From the NCBI GenBank assembly GCA_030425145.1, contig JAUHVK010000001.1, positions 62,001-126,000 of the forward strand: a stretch of DNA of 64,000 bases, read 5' to 3'. This DNA is from Alphaproteobacteria bacterium (GTDB taxonomy: Bacteria > Pseudomonadota > Alphaproteobacteria > Rhodobacterales > Rhodobacteraceae). The notes beneath the pieces are model-generated. The model ran no database searches, had not been told where the DNA came from, and saw nothing but the letters and a program-made list of their open reading frames with translations. The position numbers and the translations under genes were made by a program. This document shows positions 33,915-43,937 of the stretch, in pieces (position 1 is the stretch's first letter; the number at the start of each line of letters is the position of its first letter).

Positions 33915-34745
33915 ATGCGCGCGGCGTTGCTTCAACTCACGTCCTCGGACGATCCTGTTGCCAATCTCCAGGTGACCAAGGGTCTTGTCCGGGACGCGGC
34001 GAAGGACGGTGCGGATTTCATCCTGACGCCGGAAGTCACCAATTGCATCAGCAACAGCCGCAGTCATCAACGCAGCGTCCTGACGTTTCAGGATGAGGAC
34101 AAGACGCTGACCGGGTTGCGGGACGAGGCGGCGCGGCTGGGCGTGTGGATCCTGATCGGATCGCTTGCGCTTAAGGCAGAGCCGCCGGAAGAGCGGTTTG
34201 CGAACCGGTCTTTTCTGATTGCGCCGGATGGGTCGATTGCAGCGCAATACGACAAGCTGCACATGTTCGATGTTCAGGTGACCGAGACAGAGACCTTTCG
34301 GGAGTCGGCCGGATTTGCACCGGGCGATCGGGCTGTTCTCGCCGAGACACCCTTTGGCCGGGTTGGCTTAACCGTCTGTTATGACGTGCGCTTTCCTTAC
34401 CTGCACCGTGCATTGGCGCAGGCAGGGGCAGAAATTTTGACCGTGCCTGCTGCGTTTTCACCGGCAACGGGACCAATGCACTGGGAGCCGTTATTGCGCG
34501 CCCGCGCCATTGAGACGGGATGTTTCGTTCTCGCTCCGGCACAGGTTGGTCAGCATTCGGTCAGTACTGGTAAGCCGCGGACAACGCATGGGCATTCACT
34601 TGTTGTTTCGCCATGGGGTGAAGTTCTCTTGGATGCGGGGCAACAAACCGGACTTCACTGTGTTGACCTCGATATGTCGAGCGTGGCACAGTCACGGCAT
34701 AAAATCCCATCTTTACAGCACGATAGAGATTTCGCCGGTCCTTAA
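33915..34745 (+). CDS. Nitrilase-family carbon-nitrogen hydrolase (Nit1/Nit2-like amidase)
   Basis: A 276-residue hydrolase with the Glu-Lys-Cys triad: E40 in LTPEVTN, K114 in YDKLHMFD and nucleophile C155 in VCYDVRFP. This pattern fits the Nit branch, whose members remove deaminated glutathione. The neighbour glutaredoxin supports a glutathione-linked role, which is inference. Its TAA overlaps the ATG of the MarR gene by one base (TAATG), so the two are probably coupled. Confidence 0.88.
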   Translation: MRAALLQLTSSDDPVANLQVTKGLVRDAAKDGADFILTPEVTNCISNSRSHQRSVLTFQDEDKTLTGLRDEAARLGVWILIGSLALKAEPPEERFANRSFLIAPDGSIAAQYDKLHMFDVQVTETETFRESAGFAPGDRAVLAETPFGRVGLTVCYDVRFPYLHRALAQAGAEILTVPAAFSPATGPMHWEPLLRARAIETGCFVLAPAQVGQHSVSTGKPRTTHGHSLVVSPWGEVLLDAGQQTGLHCVDLDMSSVAQSRHKIPSLQHDRDFAGP

Positions 34746-35194
34746 TGAATGACAGCAGCCCCCTTGCTATTTCGCTTTTCAGTGAGTTGCTGACCGCCGA
34801 TCAGCTGCTGCGGAACCGATTGACGCGCGTGCTTCCGAACAAGATGGAGATCTCGCATTTCTCGGTGCTGAACCAATTGGCGCGGGGCGGGTCGGAAAAG
34901 ACGCCGGCGCAACTTGCGAAGTCCTTTCACGTCACACGCGGTGCCATGACCAACACTTTGAGCAAACTCGAGGCTGCCGGCTATGTGCACATTCGCCCCG
35001 ATTGGGACGACGCGCGACGTAAGCAGGTGTCGATCAGCCCGGCGGGCTTGGCAGCGCGGGACGCGGCGATTGCCGCGATTACGCCGCTGATCACCGAGAT
35101 GGTCGGAGAGTTGGGTGAAACCAAGGTGCGTGCCGCGATCCCGGTGCTCCGGGAACTACGGGTGAAGCTCGAAGAGCCAGACACCCGCGGATAA
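34745..35194 (+). CDS. MarR-family transcriptional regulator
   Basis: A 149-residue winged-helix protein. HFSVLNQLARGGSEKTPAQLAKSFHVTRGAMTNTLSKLEAAGYVHIRPDWDDARRKQVSISPAG is spread over helix-turn-helix and wing, as in MarR; the D-DARRK wing motif is typical. Its ligand and targets are unknown. It is the last gene of the comF-grxC-nitrilase run and is convergent with ubiG, with 30 bases between the stops and no clear hairpin. Confidence 0.88.
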   Translation: MNDSSPLAISLFSELLTADQLLRNRLTRVLPNKMEISHFSVLNQLARGGSEKTPAQLAKSFHVTRGAMTNTLSKLEAAGYVHIRPDWDDARRKQVSISPAGLAARDAAIAAITPLITEMVGELGETKVRAAIPVLRELRVKLEEPDTRG

Positions 35195-35224
35195 CTCCGC
35201 CATCCGTCGAAAGAGGTTCTTAGA

Positions 35225-35983
35225 TTAGGCTGGGTTTATTGCCGCAGTGACGTAATTTACGCTCAGGTCGCGGTCGGACAGGCGCCATTTCCACGAGATG
35301 GGATTGAACTGAAAGCCTTTGCGATCCACCGGGTCGAGTCCGGCTTGCCGCAGCAGCCCATACAATTCGTCGGGGGTGATGAATTTGGCCCAGTCATGGG
35401 TGCCCTTGGGCAACCAACGCATGATGACCTCGGCACCGACAATCGCCGCTGCAAAGCTTTTGGCGTTCCGGTTGATCGTCGAGCAGAGATGCAGCCCACC
35501 GGGTTTCAGAAGCCGTTTGCACGCCTCCAGAAAACCAAGCGGATCGGCGACGTGTTCGATCACCTCCATGCTGAGTACGACGTCGAAGGTTTCGCTATTC
35601 TCTGCCAGTGCCTCGGCGGTCGTGTGGCGATAGTCAATTTCCAACCCCGACTGCTGAGCGTGCGCCTGTGCCACCGGGATATTGCTTCCTCCGGCATCAA
35701 CGCCAACGACGGTGGCACCAAGCCGCGCCATCGGTTCGCAGAGAAGCCCCCCGCCGCAGCCGATGTCGAGGATAAGCAGCCCGGCGAAGGGCTTGGCTTG
35801 GGACAGATCCCGGTCGAATTCAGCCGCGATCTGTGCCGCGATGTAGTCGAGCCGCACGGGGTTCATCATGTGCAGCGGCTTGAACTTGCCATTCGGGTCC
35901 CACCATTCGGCCGCCATGGCTTCGAACTTGGCGATTTCTGACGGATCGACGGTCGTCGTGGCAGTCACTGGACTTTTCCCCAT
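35225..35983 (-). CDS. ubiG: Ubiquinone biosynthesis O-methyltransferase UbiG
   Basis: UbiG performs both O-methylations in ubiquinone synthesis. From ATG 35983 it has 252 residues, the family length. SAM motif [21 protein letters not shown] starts at 73. [29 protein letters not shown] is the UbiG N-terminal signature, and [13 protein letters not shown] follows. The frame is open far upstream, but that part is antisense to the pip gene. It is divergent from pip with 35 bases between. Confidence 0.95.
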   Translation of the reverse strand: MGKSPVTATTTVDPSEIAKFEAMAAEWWDPNGKFKPLHMMNPVRLDYIAAQIAAEFDRDLSQAKPFAGLLILDIGCGGGLLCEPMARLGATVVGVDAGGSNIPVAQAHAQQSGLEIDYRHTTAEALAENSETFDVVLSMEVIEHVADPLGFLEACKRLLKPGGLHLCSTINRNAKSFAAAIVGAEVIMRWLPKGTHDWAKFITPDELYGLLRQAGLDPVDRKGFQFNPISWKWRLSDRDLSVNYVTAAINPA

Positions 35984-36018
35984 GGTCTTTTGGTGATCGG
36001 TGCCAATATAGATTGAGT

Positions 36019-36990
36019 ATGGATAAATTCCCGAGCCAAAAGCGCGCAGTGCAGTACCTTTATCCCCCCATTGATCCTTACGACCAACGTATGCTGTCGG
36101 TTGGGGACGGGCACAGCGTCTATGTCGAACAATGTGGCGCTGAAAACGGGATTCCGGTGATTGTCCTGCACGGTGGTCCCGGCGGCGGGTGCAGCCCGTC
36201 GATGCGGCGGTATTTTGATCCCAAGGTGTTCCGCGTGGTTCTGTTCGATCAGCGTGGCTGTGGCCGGTCGCGGCCACATGCAAGCGTCAGCAATAACACA
36301 ACCTGGGACCTGGTCGCGGATATTGAGCGGATTCGAGAAACGCTGAAGATCGACCAGTTCATCGTGTTCGGCGGCAGCTGGGGCGCGACCCTTGCTTTGA
36401 TCTATGGGATCAGCCACCCGGAGCGTGTGCGCAATCTGGTGCTGCGCGGTGTGTTCACCATGACCAAAGCCGAACTGGATTGGTTCTATGGTGGAGGGGC
36501 AGGGCAGTTCTGGCCGGAAACCTGGGCGCGGTTCGTCGATATGATCCCCGAAGACGAGCACGATGACCTGATCGCGGCCTATCATCGGCGCCTGTTTTCT
36601 GGCGATCTGCGCACCGAAACCCGGTTTGCACGGGCATGGTCGGCTTGGGAGAACGCGCTGGCCTCGGTCTATTCCAGCGGATCGGGGGGCGAGTCGCCCG
36701 GCGACTACGCGCGGGCTTTTGCACGACTTGAGAACCATTACTTCATCAACAACGGCTTCCTCGAGGAAGACGGTTGGATCCTTAAGAACATGAACCGTCT
36801 GGCAGGCATTCCAGGCGCAATCGTTCAGGGGCGCTATGACATGATCTGCCCGCCGGTTCGCGCATGGGAATTGGCGCGGGTTTGGCCCGAGTGCGACCTT
36901 CGCATGGTTCGCAATGCTGGTCACGCCTTGTCCGAACCCGGGATCAGCGCTGAATTGGTTCGAATTATGGACGAAATCTCAACATCTTAA
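36019..36990 (+). CDS. pip: Proline iminopeptidase
   Basis: An alpha/beta hydrolase of 323 residues that removes N-terminal proline from peptides (peptidase S33). The oxyanion-hole motif HGGPGGG is at 51-57, [11 protein letters not shown] follows, and the nucleophile is S120 in [11 protein letters not shown]. The acid and base residues lie in QGRYDMICP and [13 protein letters not shown] 36019 is preferred to the TTG six bases earlier. It lies just before a peptide ABC importer, so it may help use imported peptides; that is inference. Confidence 0.93.
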   Translation: MDKFPSQKRAVQYLYPPIDPYDQRMLSVGDGHSVYVEQCGAENGIPVIVLHGGPGGGCSPSMRRYFDPKVFRVVLFDQRGCGRSRPHASVSNNTTWDLVADIERIRETLKIDQFIVFGGSWGATLALIYGISHPERVRNLVLRGVFTMTKAELDWFYGGGAGQFWPETWARFVDMIPEDEHDDLIAAYHRRLFSGDLRTETRFARAWSAWENALASVYSSGSGGESPGDYARAFARLENHYFINNGFLEEDGWILKNMNRLAGIPGAIVQGRYDMICPPVRAWELARVWPECDLRMVRNAGHALSEPGISAELVRIMDEISTS

Positions 36991-37072
36991 AGATTTCGCT
37001 CTATTTGATGTTTACACATGGCGAGCGCTTGTTAACGTATGCAAACGACGTGAACCAAGGTTAAGCCAAAAG

Positions 37073-38068
37073 TTGCAATCAGTCATTCGCATCATCCTTC
37101 AACGGCTTGCGCTCGGGCTGCTCACGCTCTTCGTCGTTTCCATCGTCATTTTCACTGCCGTGAATATGCTGCCCGGCGATTTTGCGCAGGCCATTCTTGG
37201 TCAGGGCGCAACACCTGAGGCAGTTGAGGCAATCCGGCGTGATCTCGGCCTCGATCAGCCGCCGATCACGCGGTATTTCCAATGGCTTGGCAGTGCCGTG
37301 CAGGGGGATCTGGGCAATTCCTTCGCCCAGGCAAACTTTGCCAGCTTTGTCGGCGCGGATAGTGGGGTGCGCACCACAGTGGCACAACAGATCGCACCGC
37401 GCTTTGCCAACACCATGTTCCTTGCGGCAGTCACCGCTTGTATCGCGGTTCCGGTGTCGCTTCTGTTGGGTATTCTGGCTGCGCTCTTCCGAAACTCTGT
37501 CTTTGACCGGGCAACAAACGTCACCACGCTGACCTCGATCTCGTCGCCCGAATTCTTTTTGGCCTATGTGCTGATCCTGTTTCTTGCCGTGCTGAACCCG
37601 GTTCTACCGTCATTGTCCAACATTTTCGAAGGTATGTCGTTCAGCGAACGGCTGGAAAAAACGCTGTTGCCCGCACTGACGCTAACTCTGGTTGTGACGG
37701 CGCATATGATGCGGATGACACGCGCGGCAATCATCAACCTGTTGGCTTCGCCTTATATCGAAATGGCGCGGCTCAAGGGCATTTCACCAATGCGGGTAAT
37801 CGTGAAACACGCCCTGCCCAATGCTTTGGCTCCCATCATCAACGTTATCGCACTCAACCTCGCGTACCTCATCACCGGGGTGGTCGTCGTTGAGGTGGTG
37901 TTTGTCTATCCGGGGATCGGGCAGCTTTTCGTCGACAGCGTAAAGATCCGCGATATTCCGGTGGTGCAAGCCTGCTGCCTGATCTTTGCCGCCGCGTATA
38001 TCTTGCTGAATCTGCTGGCTGACATCCTGTCGATCCTGTCCAACCCGCGTCTGAGGCATCCGAAATGA
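37073..38068 (+). CDS. Peptide ABC transporter permease, DppB/OppB type
   Basis: The inner-membrane permease has 331 residues from TTG 37073. RIILQRLALGLLTLFVVSIVIF forms the first membrane helix, followed by NMLPGDFAQAILGQGATPEAVEAIRRDLGLDQP and the EAA-loop region EMARLKGISPMRVIVKHALPNA that docks on the ATPase. No ATG or GTG suits the N-terminus; TTG gives the usual short cytoplasmic lead. The open frame to 36914 lies inside pip. It is first in an operon of two permeases, a double ATPase and a binding protein; 82 bases separate it from pip. Confidence 0.88.
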   Translation: MQSVIRIILQRLALGLLTLFVVSIVIFTAVNMLPGDFAQAILGQGATPEAVEAIRRDLGLDQPPITRYFQWLGSAVQGDLGNSFAQANFASFVGADSGVRTTVAQQIAPRFANTMFLAAVTACIAVPVSLLLGILAALFRNSVFDRATNVTTLTSISSPEFFLAYVLILFLAVLNPVLPSLSNIFEGMSFSERLEKTLLPALTLTLVVTAHMMRMTRAAIINLLASPYIEMARLKGISPMRVIVKHALPNALAPIINVIALNLAYLITGVVVVEVVFVYPGIGQLFVDSVKIRDIPVVQACCLIFAAAYILLNLLADILSILSNPRLRHPK

Positions 38069-39267
38069 CCACGCTTCTGACATTGGCCCTTATTCTTGTT
38101 GCGATTGCTGCTGGCGGCTGGGTTCTGCGGTTTGCCGGGCAAAAGGCGACGGGCAATGCGCCAGCGTTTCGCGACATGCCGTTTGCGGTCGCCTTTGGCT
38201 ATGTGCTTGGCGCGTGCCTGCTGATGTTTTCGGTTTGGTATTTCTTTCAGCCAACAACGACCAAATCGGGTGTGCCGAATGCCGGCGTTGTCTTTTTCCG
38301 ATGGGCTGTGCAGTTCTTCATCATCTCGGCGATTGCGGCCTTCCTGTTTCGCGCGCTGGGCCGGATGGTCGGCACGCGTGGAACCAAGAAGATGTTTCGC
38401 CAGATGCCCCTGACGGCAAGTTTTGGTGTGCTGGTTGTGATCCTTTACGCCCTGACTGCGATTTTTGCCGCCTGGTTGGCGCCCCATGGTCAGGAAGAGG
38501 TGTTTGCCAAGGTCAACGTGCTTCCGGGTGGCAATGCCGCGACCGGAGGGGACCCGCTGCACCCGCTAGGCACGGACCAGATCGGACGCGACCTCCTCAG
38601 CCGTTTGATCTACGGCGCGCAGAACACGGTAGGGATTGCCTTTGTTACCACCTGTCTGGCGTTCTTTCTTGGCGGATCGCTGGGCTTTCTTGCAGCGACC
38701 TTGCAGGGCTGGCTGGATCAGGTTCTCAGCCGCGCGGTCGACGTTCTGATGGCGATCCCGTCACTGATCTTTGCGCTGCTTTTGATGACCATCGCCAGTG
38801 CTTGGGCTGGGTCAGAGCGGTGGCTGCTGACGGTTTACATGATCATCATTATCGCAGTGATCGACAGCACGCGGGTGTTCCGCCTTGCGCGTGCTGTGGG
38901 TCTGAACATCGTGGTGATGGATTACATCGAAGCGGCCAAGCTGCGGGGTGAAGGTCTGGGTTACCTGATCTTTAGAGAGATTCTACCCAACGCGACCGCG
39001 CCGCTTCTGGCCGAGTTCGGCCTGCGTTTCTGCTTCGTTTTCCTGACGATTGCGTCGCTGTCGTTCCTGGGTGTGGGCATCCAGCCGCCGCTGGCGGATT
39101 GGGGCACGATGGTGCGCGACTCGGCGCAGTTCATCAACTTCGCGGCATTCTCGCCGCTCACTGCAGCGCTGCCTCTGCTGGCGGCCGGGGCCATCGCGTT
39201 GCTGACCGTCGGGGTTAACTTCGTAGTGGACTGGATGCTGCACAGAAGTTCGGGATTGAAGGAATGA
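38065..39267 (+). CDS. Peptide ABC transporter permease, DppC/OppC type, with long N-terminal extension
   Basis: At 400 residues it is about 100 longer than typical DppC. The canonical permease begins near 115 (RQMPLTASFGVLVVILYALTAIFAAWLAP) and holds GTDQIGRDLLSRLIYGAQ and the docking segment EAAKLRGEGLGYLIFREILPNA. Before this come about three extra hydrophobic segments (near 1-22, 40-62, 75-100) not needed in ordinary DppC. The extension appears in frame and without a break, and related importers in this lineage may share it. ATG 38065 overlaps the previous stop (ATGA). Confidence 0.9.
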   Translation: MTTLLTLALILVAIAAGGWVLRFAGQKATGNAPAFRDMPFAVAFGYVLGACLLMFSVWYFFQPTTTKSGVPNAGVVFFRWAVQFFIISAIAAFLFRALGRMVGTRGTKKMFRQMPLTASFGVLVVILYALTAIFAAWLAPHGQEEVFAKVNVLPGGNAATGGDPLHPLGTDQIGRDLLSRLIYGAQNTVGIAFVTTCLAFFLGGSLGFLAATLQGWLDQVLSRAVDVLMAIPSLIFALLLMTIASAWAGSERWLLTVYMIIIIAVIDSTRVFRLARAVGLNIVVMDYIEAAKLRGEGLGYLIFREILPNATAPLLAEFGLRFCFVFLTIASLSFLGVGIQPPLADWGTMVRDSAQFINFAAFSPLTAALPLLAAGAIALLTVGVNFVVDWMLHRSSGLKE

Positions 39268-40910
39268 GTGCGCTTGTCGAAATCCGCGATCTCTGGATCG
39301 AAGGGCGCAGCGACGAAGATTGGTCGCCAATCATCAACGGCGCCAGCCTGACGCTGAACAAGGGTGAGGTGCTTGGCCTTATCGGGGAATCCGGTGCCGG
39401 TAAATCGACCCTTGGTCTGGCCGCAATGGGGTTTACCCGCGATGGCGTGCGCATTTCGAAAGGCTCGGTCAAGTTTGACGGGATCGGCCTGATCGCGGCC
39501 TCTGCTGCCAAGAAGCGTGAGCTTCTGGGCAAGCGTATCGCCTATGTCGCGCAATCGGCGGCAGCCAGCTTTAACCCTGCGCACAAGCTGATCGACCAGC
39601 ACACCGAAGGCCCGGTGCAGCACGGTGTCATGTCCCGCGCCGAGAGCATGAAGGACGGGATCGAGCTCTATCGCCGTTTGCGTCTTCCCAACCCCGACCA
39701 GATCGGCTTCCGCTATCCGCATCAGGTGTCCGGTGGGCAGCTTCAGCGGGCGATGACGGCGATGGCGATGTCCTGTCGCCCCGACCTAATCATCTTTGAT
39801 GAACCGACTACCGCGCTGGACGTTACCACGCAGATCGAAGTGCTGGCGTCGATCCGGGATATCGTCGAACAGTTCGACACGGCGGCAATCTATATCACTC
39901 ATGACCTCGCTGTCGTGGCGCAGATGGCGGACCGCATCAAGGTTTTGCTCAAGGGCGATGAGGTGGAAGAGGCGGATACCCGCACGATGCTCGCCCAACC
40001 CAAAGAAGAGTATACAAAGAGTCTGTGGGCCGTGCGCGCGTTCGAGCGACCACAAAAGCCTGCTGTTCATACCGGGGCGACACCTGTCGTTTCGGTGCAG
40101 AACGTGTCTGCCGCCTACGGCAAAGTTCCGGTGTTGCACGATGTCAGCTTTGACATTCACGAAGGCCGCACTGTGGCGGTTGTGGGTGAGTCCGGGTCCG
40201 GTAAATCGACCACAGCGCGCTGCATCACGGGGCTGTTGCCGCCGACGAAGGGTGTGATTGAATTCGACGGCAAAGCACTTCCGGCGAATTACAAAAGCCG
40301 CAGCAAAGATCAGTTGCGTCAGGCACAGATGATCTACCAGATGGCGGATACGGCGCTGAACCCACGCACCTCCATTGGAGATATCATCGGTCGTCCCGTA
40401 CAGTTCTATATGGGCCTTACCGGTAAGCAGAAACGCCGTCGCGTAGAAGAGCTGCTTGATGAGATCGAGCTCCCGGCAGCGCAGTATATAGACCGTCTGC
40501 CGTCTGAGCTGTCAGGCGGTCAGAAACAGCGTATTGGCATCGCCAGAGCTTTGGCTGCAGAGCCGAAGTTCATCATCTGCGATGAGGTCACGAGCGCACT
40601 GGATCAGCTTGTGGCGGAGGGAATTCTGAAACTGCTGGCGCGCCTGCAGGATGACCTCAAACTCAGCTACATGTTCATCACCCATGACCTCGCAACGGTC
40701 AAAGCCATCGCGGACGAGGTGGTGGTGATGAAAGATGGTGAAGTGGTGGAACAGGGCCCGAAACACGACATGTTCGTACCCCCGCATCACCCATATACCG
40801 ATCTGTTGCTCAGTTCTGTGCCCGAGATGGACCCGGATTGGCTAACGAATCTACTCAACGAACGCGGAGTTGATAACATCGGCGACGCAGCTGTTGATAA
40901 GATGACATGA
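39264..40910 (+). CDS. Peptide ABC transporter double ATPase (DppD-DppF fusion type)
   Basis: A 548-residue protein with two complete ATPase domains. The first has Walker A GESGAGKST, signature SGGQLQRAMTAMAM and Walker B IIFDEPTTALD. The second (from about 275) has GESGSGKST, LSGGQKQRIGIARAL and IICDEVTSALD. Each drives import of peptides or related solutes. It overlaps the permease gene by 4 bases. The binding-protein gene follows after 62 bases that include a hairpin. Confidence 0.94.
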   Translation: MSALVEIRDLWIEGRSDEDWSPIINGASLTLNKGEVLGLIGESGAGKSTLGLAAMGFTRDGVRISKGSVKFDGIGLIAASAAKKRELLGKRIAYVAQSAAASFNPAHKLIDQHTEGPVQHGVMSRAESMKDGIELYRRLRLPNPDQIGFRYPHQVSGGQLQRAMTAMAMSCRPDLIIFDEPTTALDVTTQIEVLASIRDIVEQFDTAAIYITHDLAVVAQMADRIKVLLKGDEVEEADTRTMLAQPKEEYTKSLWAVRAFERPQKPAVHTGATPVVSVQNVSAAYGKVPVLHDVSFDIHEGRTVAVVGESGSGKSTTARCITGLLPPTKGVIEFDGKALPANYKSRSKDQLRQAQMIYQMADTALNPRTSIGDIIGRPVQFYMGLTGKQKRRRVEELLDEIELPAAQYIDRLPSELSGGQKQRIGIARALAAEPKFIICDEVTSALDQLVAEGILKLLARLQDDLKLSYMFITHDLATVKAIADEVVVMKDGEVVEQGPKHDMFVPPHHPYTDLLLSSVPEMDPDWLTNLLNERGVDNIGDAAVDKMT

Positions 40911-40915
40911 GAATC

Positions 40916-40930
40916 GGTCCATGAAGGACC
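40916..40930 (+). other. Intercistronic hairpin before the binding-protein gene
   Basis: Perfect arms GGTCC and GGACC enclose ATGAA, 6 bases after the ATPase stop and with no T-run. Structures like this in ABC operons often stabilise the binding-protein segment of the mRNA; here that is inference. Confidence 0.4.
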
Positions 40931-40972
40931 AACAGGCGGCCAGAGACCGCTCAATATAACAGGGAGACGATG

Positions 40973-42517
40973 ATGACTCGCATTTCAAGACGTGGACTAC
41001 TTCGGACCGGTGCGGCCGCCGGTGTTCTGGCCGCCAGTGGCCTGCCGGTGTTTGCTCAGGCAAAACGCGGCGGTCGCCTGAGGGCTGGTCTCAATGGTGC
41101 CAACACATCTGACAGTTGGGACGGCCGGACGCATTCGGATCTTTACATGATCGCCTGCGCCCAGGGCGCCGTGTTCGACAGCCTCACCGAGATCGCAGCG
41201 GATGGATCGCTGATCGGTGAACTTGCCACGGACTGGGAAGCGACACCGGACGCGAAGACATGGACGTTCAACCTGCGTCAGGGTGTGACCTTCCACAATG
41301 GCAAGCCGTTCGGCGCGGATGACGTTCTGGAATCTCTGCAGATGCACGTGGCCGAAGGTGCAAAATCAGCCGCCCAGCCCATTGTCGCTGCGATCAGCGA
41401 GATGAAGAAAACCGGCGAACATCAAGTTCAATTCACGCTTGAAGCGGGGAACGCAGACTTCCCCTATCTGATGTCCGACTATCACCTGCTGATGTACCCG
41501 GCAGGCCAGATCGAAGAAGCGATTGCGAAGGGCATTGGGACCGGTCTCTATCAAGTGACATCGTTCGAGCCGGGTGTGCGCATGACCGCACGCCGTGTCG
41601 ACAGCCACTACAAGGGCGACCGCGCGGGCTACTTCGACGAACTGGAATACATCGCCATCAACGATTCCACGGCGCGCATGAATGCGCTCATGACGGGTCA
41701 GGTCGATGTCATCAACCGCATCGATTTCAAGACCGAGGCGCTGCTCAAGGCGAACCCGATGATCCGCATTCAGGAAGTGACGGGCAATCAGCACTATACT
41801 TTCCCGATGCTGACCAAGGTGGATCCGTTCACCGATGTAAACGTCCGTCGCGCGCTCAAGTACGGTATCAACCGTCAGGAACTGGTCGACAAGATCCTGC
41901 TCGGCCACGGTATGGCAGCCAACGATACTCCGATTGGCCCCGCCAACCAGTATTTCCATTCTGAAATGGAGCCGCTCACTTACGATTTGGACAAGGCCAA
42001 GTTCTACCTCAAGGAAGCGGGCCTGACTGAACTCAACATTGACCTCAACGTGTCCGATGCTGCGTTCAACGGCGCCGTCGACTCTGCGCAGCTCTATCAG
42101 GCTTCGGCCAAGGGCGCGGGCATCAACATCAATGTGGTGCAGGAACCGGCAGATGGCTACTGGTCCAATGTCTGGCTGAAGAAGCCGTTCTGCGCGTCGT
42201 ACTTCTCGGGACGTGCGACCGAGGACTGGATGTTCGCAACTGCCTACGAAGCCGGTGTTCCGTGGAACGATAGTCAGTGGGATCAGCCACGCTTCCAGGA
42301 GCTGCTGCTGACGGCACGCGCAGAACTCGACAGCAACAAGCGTCGCGAGATGTATCACGAGATGCAGCAGATCCTGCGCGACGATGGCGGCGTGATCATC
42401 CCGATGTTCGCCAACTATGTGCAGGCTTTGTCGACCAAGATCGCGACATCCGACACGATCGGCAACCTGTGGCAGATGGACAATGGCCGGATGGCCGAAC
42501 GTTGGTGGATGGCGTAA
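40973..42517 (+). CDS. Peptide/nickel-type ABC substrate-binding protein (family 5)
   Basis: A 514-residue periplasmic binding protein of the DppA/OppA family. A Tat-like signal (SRRGLLRTGAAAG, cleavage near VFAQA) starts it. Then come KRGGRLRAGLNG, the WTFNLRQGVTFHNGKPFGADDV signature and NVRRALKYGINRQELVDKILLGHG. The ligand could be peptides or another organic solute. Of two adjacent ATGs (40970, 40973), the second has the better spacing to AGGGAG. It is last in the importer operon and is followed by a terminator. Confidence 0.92.
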   Translation: MTRISRRGLLRTGAAAGVLAASGLPVFAQAKRGGRLRAGLNGANTSDSWDGRTHSDLYMIACAQGAVFDSLTEIAADGSLIGELATDWEATPDAKTWTFNLRQGVTFHNGKPFGADDVLESLQMHVAEGAKSAAQPIVAAISEMKKTGEHQVQFTLEAGNADFPYLMSDYHLLMYPAGQIEEAIAKGIGTGLYQVTSFEPGVRMTARRVDSHYKGDRAGYFDELEYIAINDSTARMNALMTGQVDVINRIDFKTEALLKANPMIRIQEVTGNQHYTFPMLTKVDPFTDVNVRRALKYGINRQELVDKILLGHGMAANDTPIGPANQYFHSEMEPLTYDLDKAKFYLKEAGLTELNIDLNVSDAAFNGAVDSAQLYQASAKGAGININVVQEPADGYWSNVWLKKPFCASYFSGRATEDWMFATAYEAGVPWNDSQWDQPRFQELLLTARAELDSNKRREMYHEMQQILRDDGGVIIPMFANYVQALSTKIATSDTIGNLWQMDNGRMAERWWMA

Positions 42518-42540
42518 GCCTTCGCCTCGGAATAAACTAG

Positions 42541-42568
42541 AAGCCCCGCCGGTTTGGCGGGGCTTTTT
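42541..42568 (+). terminator. Hairpin terminator of the peptide importer operon
   Basis: Arms AAGCCCCGCC (42541-42550) and GGCGGGGCTT (42556-42565), loop GGTTT, then T on the plus strand. It lies 23 bases after the binding-protein stop and 20 bases before the hslU stop, so it may also block leftward transcripts. Confidence 0.88.
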
Positions 42569-42587
42569 CTTGGCTTGAAGGTCTTGA

Positions 42588-43898
42588 TTAGAGGACGTAG
42601 CGACTGAGATCAGCGGATTTCGTCAATTCGCCCAGATGCTTATCGACAAAGGCCGCATCTACGACAACCTCGTCTCCAGACCGATCGGGCGCATCGAAGC
42701 TAAGGTCTTCGAAAACACGCTCCATCACCGTGTAGAGCCGCCGGGCACCGATGTTTTCGACCGACTGGTTCACATCTGCCGCGATCTTGGCCAAGGCGGC
42801 GATCCCGTCTTCCGTAAAGTTGACGGTCACTTCCTCGGTCGCCATGAGCGCAGTGTATTGCAGCGTCAGGGCGTTGTCGGTTTCCGTCAGGATACGCACG
42901 AAGTCTTCTTCGGTCAGCGCACGCAGGTTCACGCGGATCGGCAGACGACCCTGCAGTTCGGGCAAGAGGTCCGATGGTTTGGCGATATGGAACGCGCCCG
43001 ACGCGATGAACAGGATGTGGTCGGTTTTCACCGGGCCATGTTTCGTGCTGACCGTCGTGCCTTCGATCAGCGGGAGAAGGTCGCGCTGAACGCCTTCGCG
43101 GCTCACGTCTCCACCACGGGTTTCCTGCCGCGCCGCAACCTTATCGATTTCGTCCAGAAAGACGATCCCGTTCTGTTCGACGGCTTCCAGTGCTTGCTCT
43201 TTGACGACCTCATCGTCCAGCAGCTTGTCGGCCTCTTCTGCGATCAGGACTTCATAACTCTCTGCCACCGTCATTCGCTTCCGTGTCGTGCGCCCGGATA
43301 ATGCTTTCCCGAACAGATCTCCGAGGTTCATCATACCACCGCCGCCCATGTTTGGCTGACCGGGGATGTCCATCATCGGGAACGGGCTGGAATTGTCCTG
43401 AAGCTCAAGCTCGATCACGGTGTCGTCCAGCAGCCCATCCTTGAGCTTTTTGCGGAACATTTCGCGCGTCGCGTCGCGCGCCCCTTCTCCGGCGATGGCT
43501 TCGATCACGCGCTCTTCGGCGGCCTCATGCGCCCTTGCCTTCACGTCTTCGCGCATGTGGTCACGCGTCATGGCGATGGCGGCATCCACCAGATCACGGA
43601 TGATCTGTTCCACATCACGCCCGACATAGCCCACTTCGGTGAACTTAGTCGCTTCGACCTTGATGAACGGCGCTTTGGCCAGTTTGGCAAGCCGACGGCT
43701 GATCTCGGTCTTACCGACACCGGTCGGTCCGATCATCAGGATGTTCTTGGGATACACCTCTTCGCGGAGATCATCGCTGAGCTGCTTGCGACGCCACCGG
43801 TTACGCAAAGCAACCGCGACAGCCCGTTTGGCATCCTTTTGACCAATGATGAAGCGGTCCAGTTCGGACACGATTTCGCGGGGAGTGAGGTCGGTCAT
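42588..43898 (-). CDS. hslU: ATP-dependent protease ATPase subunit HslU
   Basis: The AAA+ unfoldase of the HslVU protease, 436 residues. Walker [10 protein letters not shown] starts at about 58, Walker B is in [13 protein letters not shown], and [33 protein letters not shown] is the family core. The C-terminal tail LSRYVL inserts into HslV and activates it. It follows hslV by 39 bases. Expression is likely from the heat-shock-type promoter ahead of hslV. Confidence 0.97.
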   Translation of the reverse strand: MTDLTPREIVSELDRFIIGQKDAKRAVAVALRNRWRRKQLSDDLREEVYPKNILMIGPTGVGKTEISRRLAKLAKAPFIKVEATKFTEVGYVGRDVEQIIRDLVDAAIAMTRDHMREDVKARAHEAAEERVIEAIAGEGARDATREMFRKKLKDGLLDDTVIELELQDNSSPFPMMDIPGQPNMGGGGMMNLGDLFGKALSGRTTRKRMTVAESYEVLIAEEADKLLDDEVVKEQALEAVEQNGIVFLDEIDKVAARQETRGGDVSREGVQRDLLPLIEGTTVSTKHGPVKTDHILFIASGAFHIAKPSDLLPELQGRLPIRVNLRALTEEDFVRILTETDNALTLQYTALMATEEVTVNFTEDGIAALAKIAADVNQSVENIGARRLYTVMERVFEDLSFDAPDRSGDEVVVDAAFVDKHLGELTKSADLSRYVL

Positions 43899-43937
43899 TT
43901 CAGGTATCCTTTGGAGGGACAGGAGCGTGTCAGCGGC

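Noticed and set aside
37005-37064. TTAAC repeats before the peptide importer as CtrA sites
   Set aside because: The TTAA copies are not separated by 7 bases, and no 7/8 match is formed.
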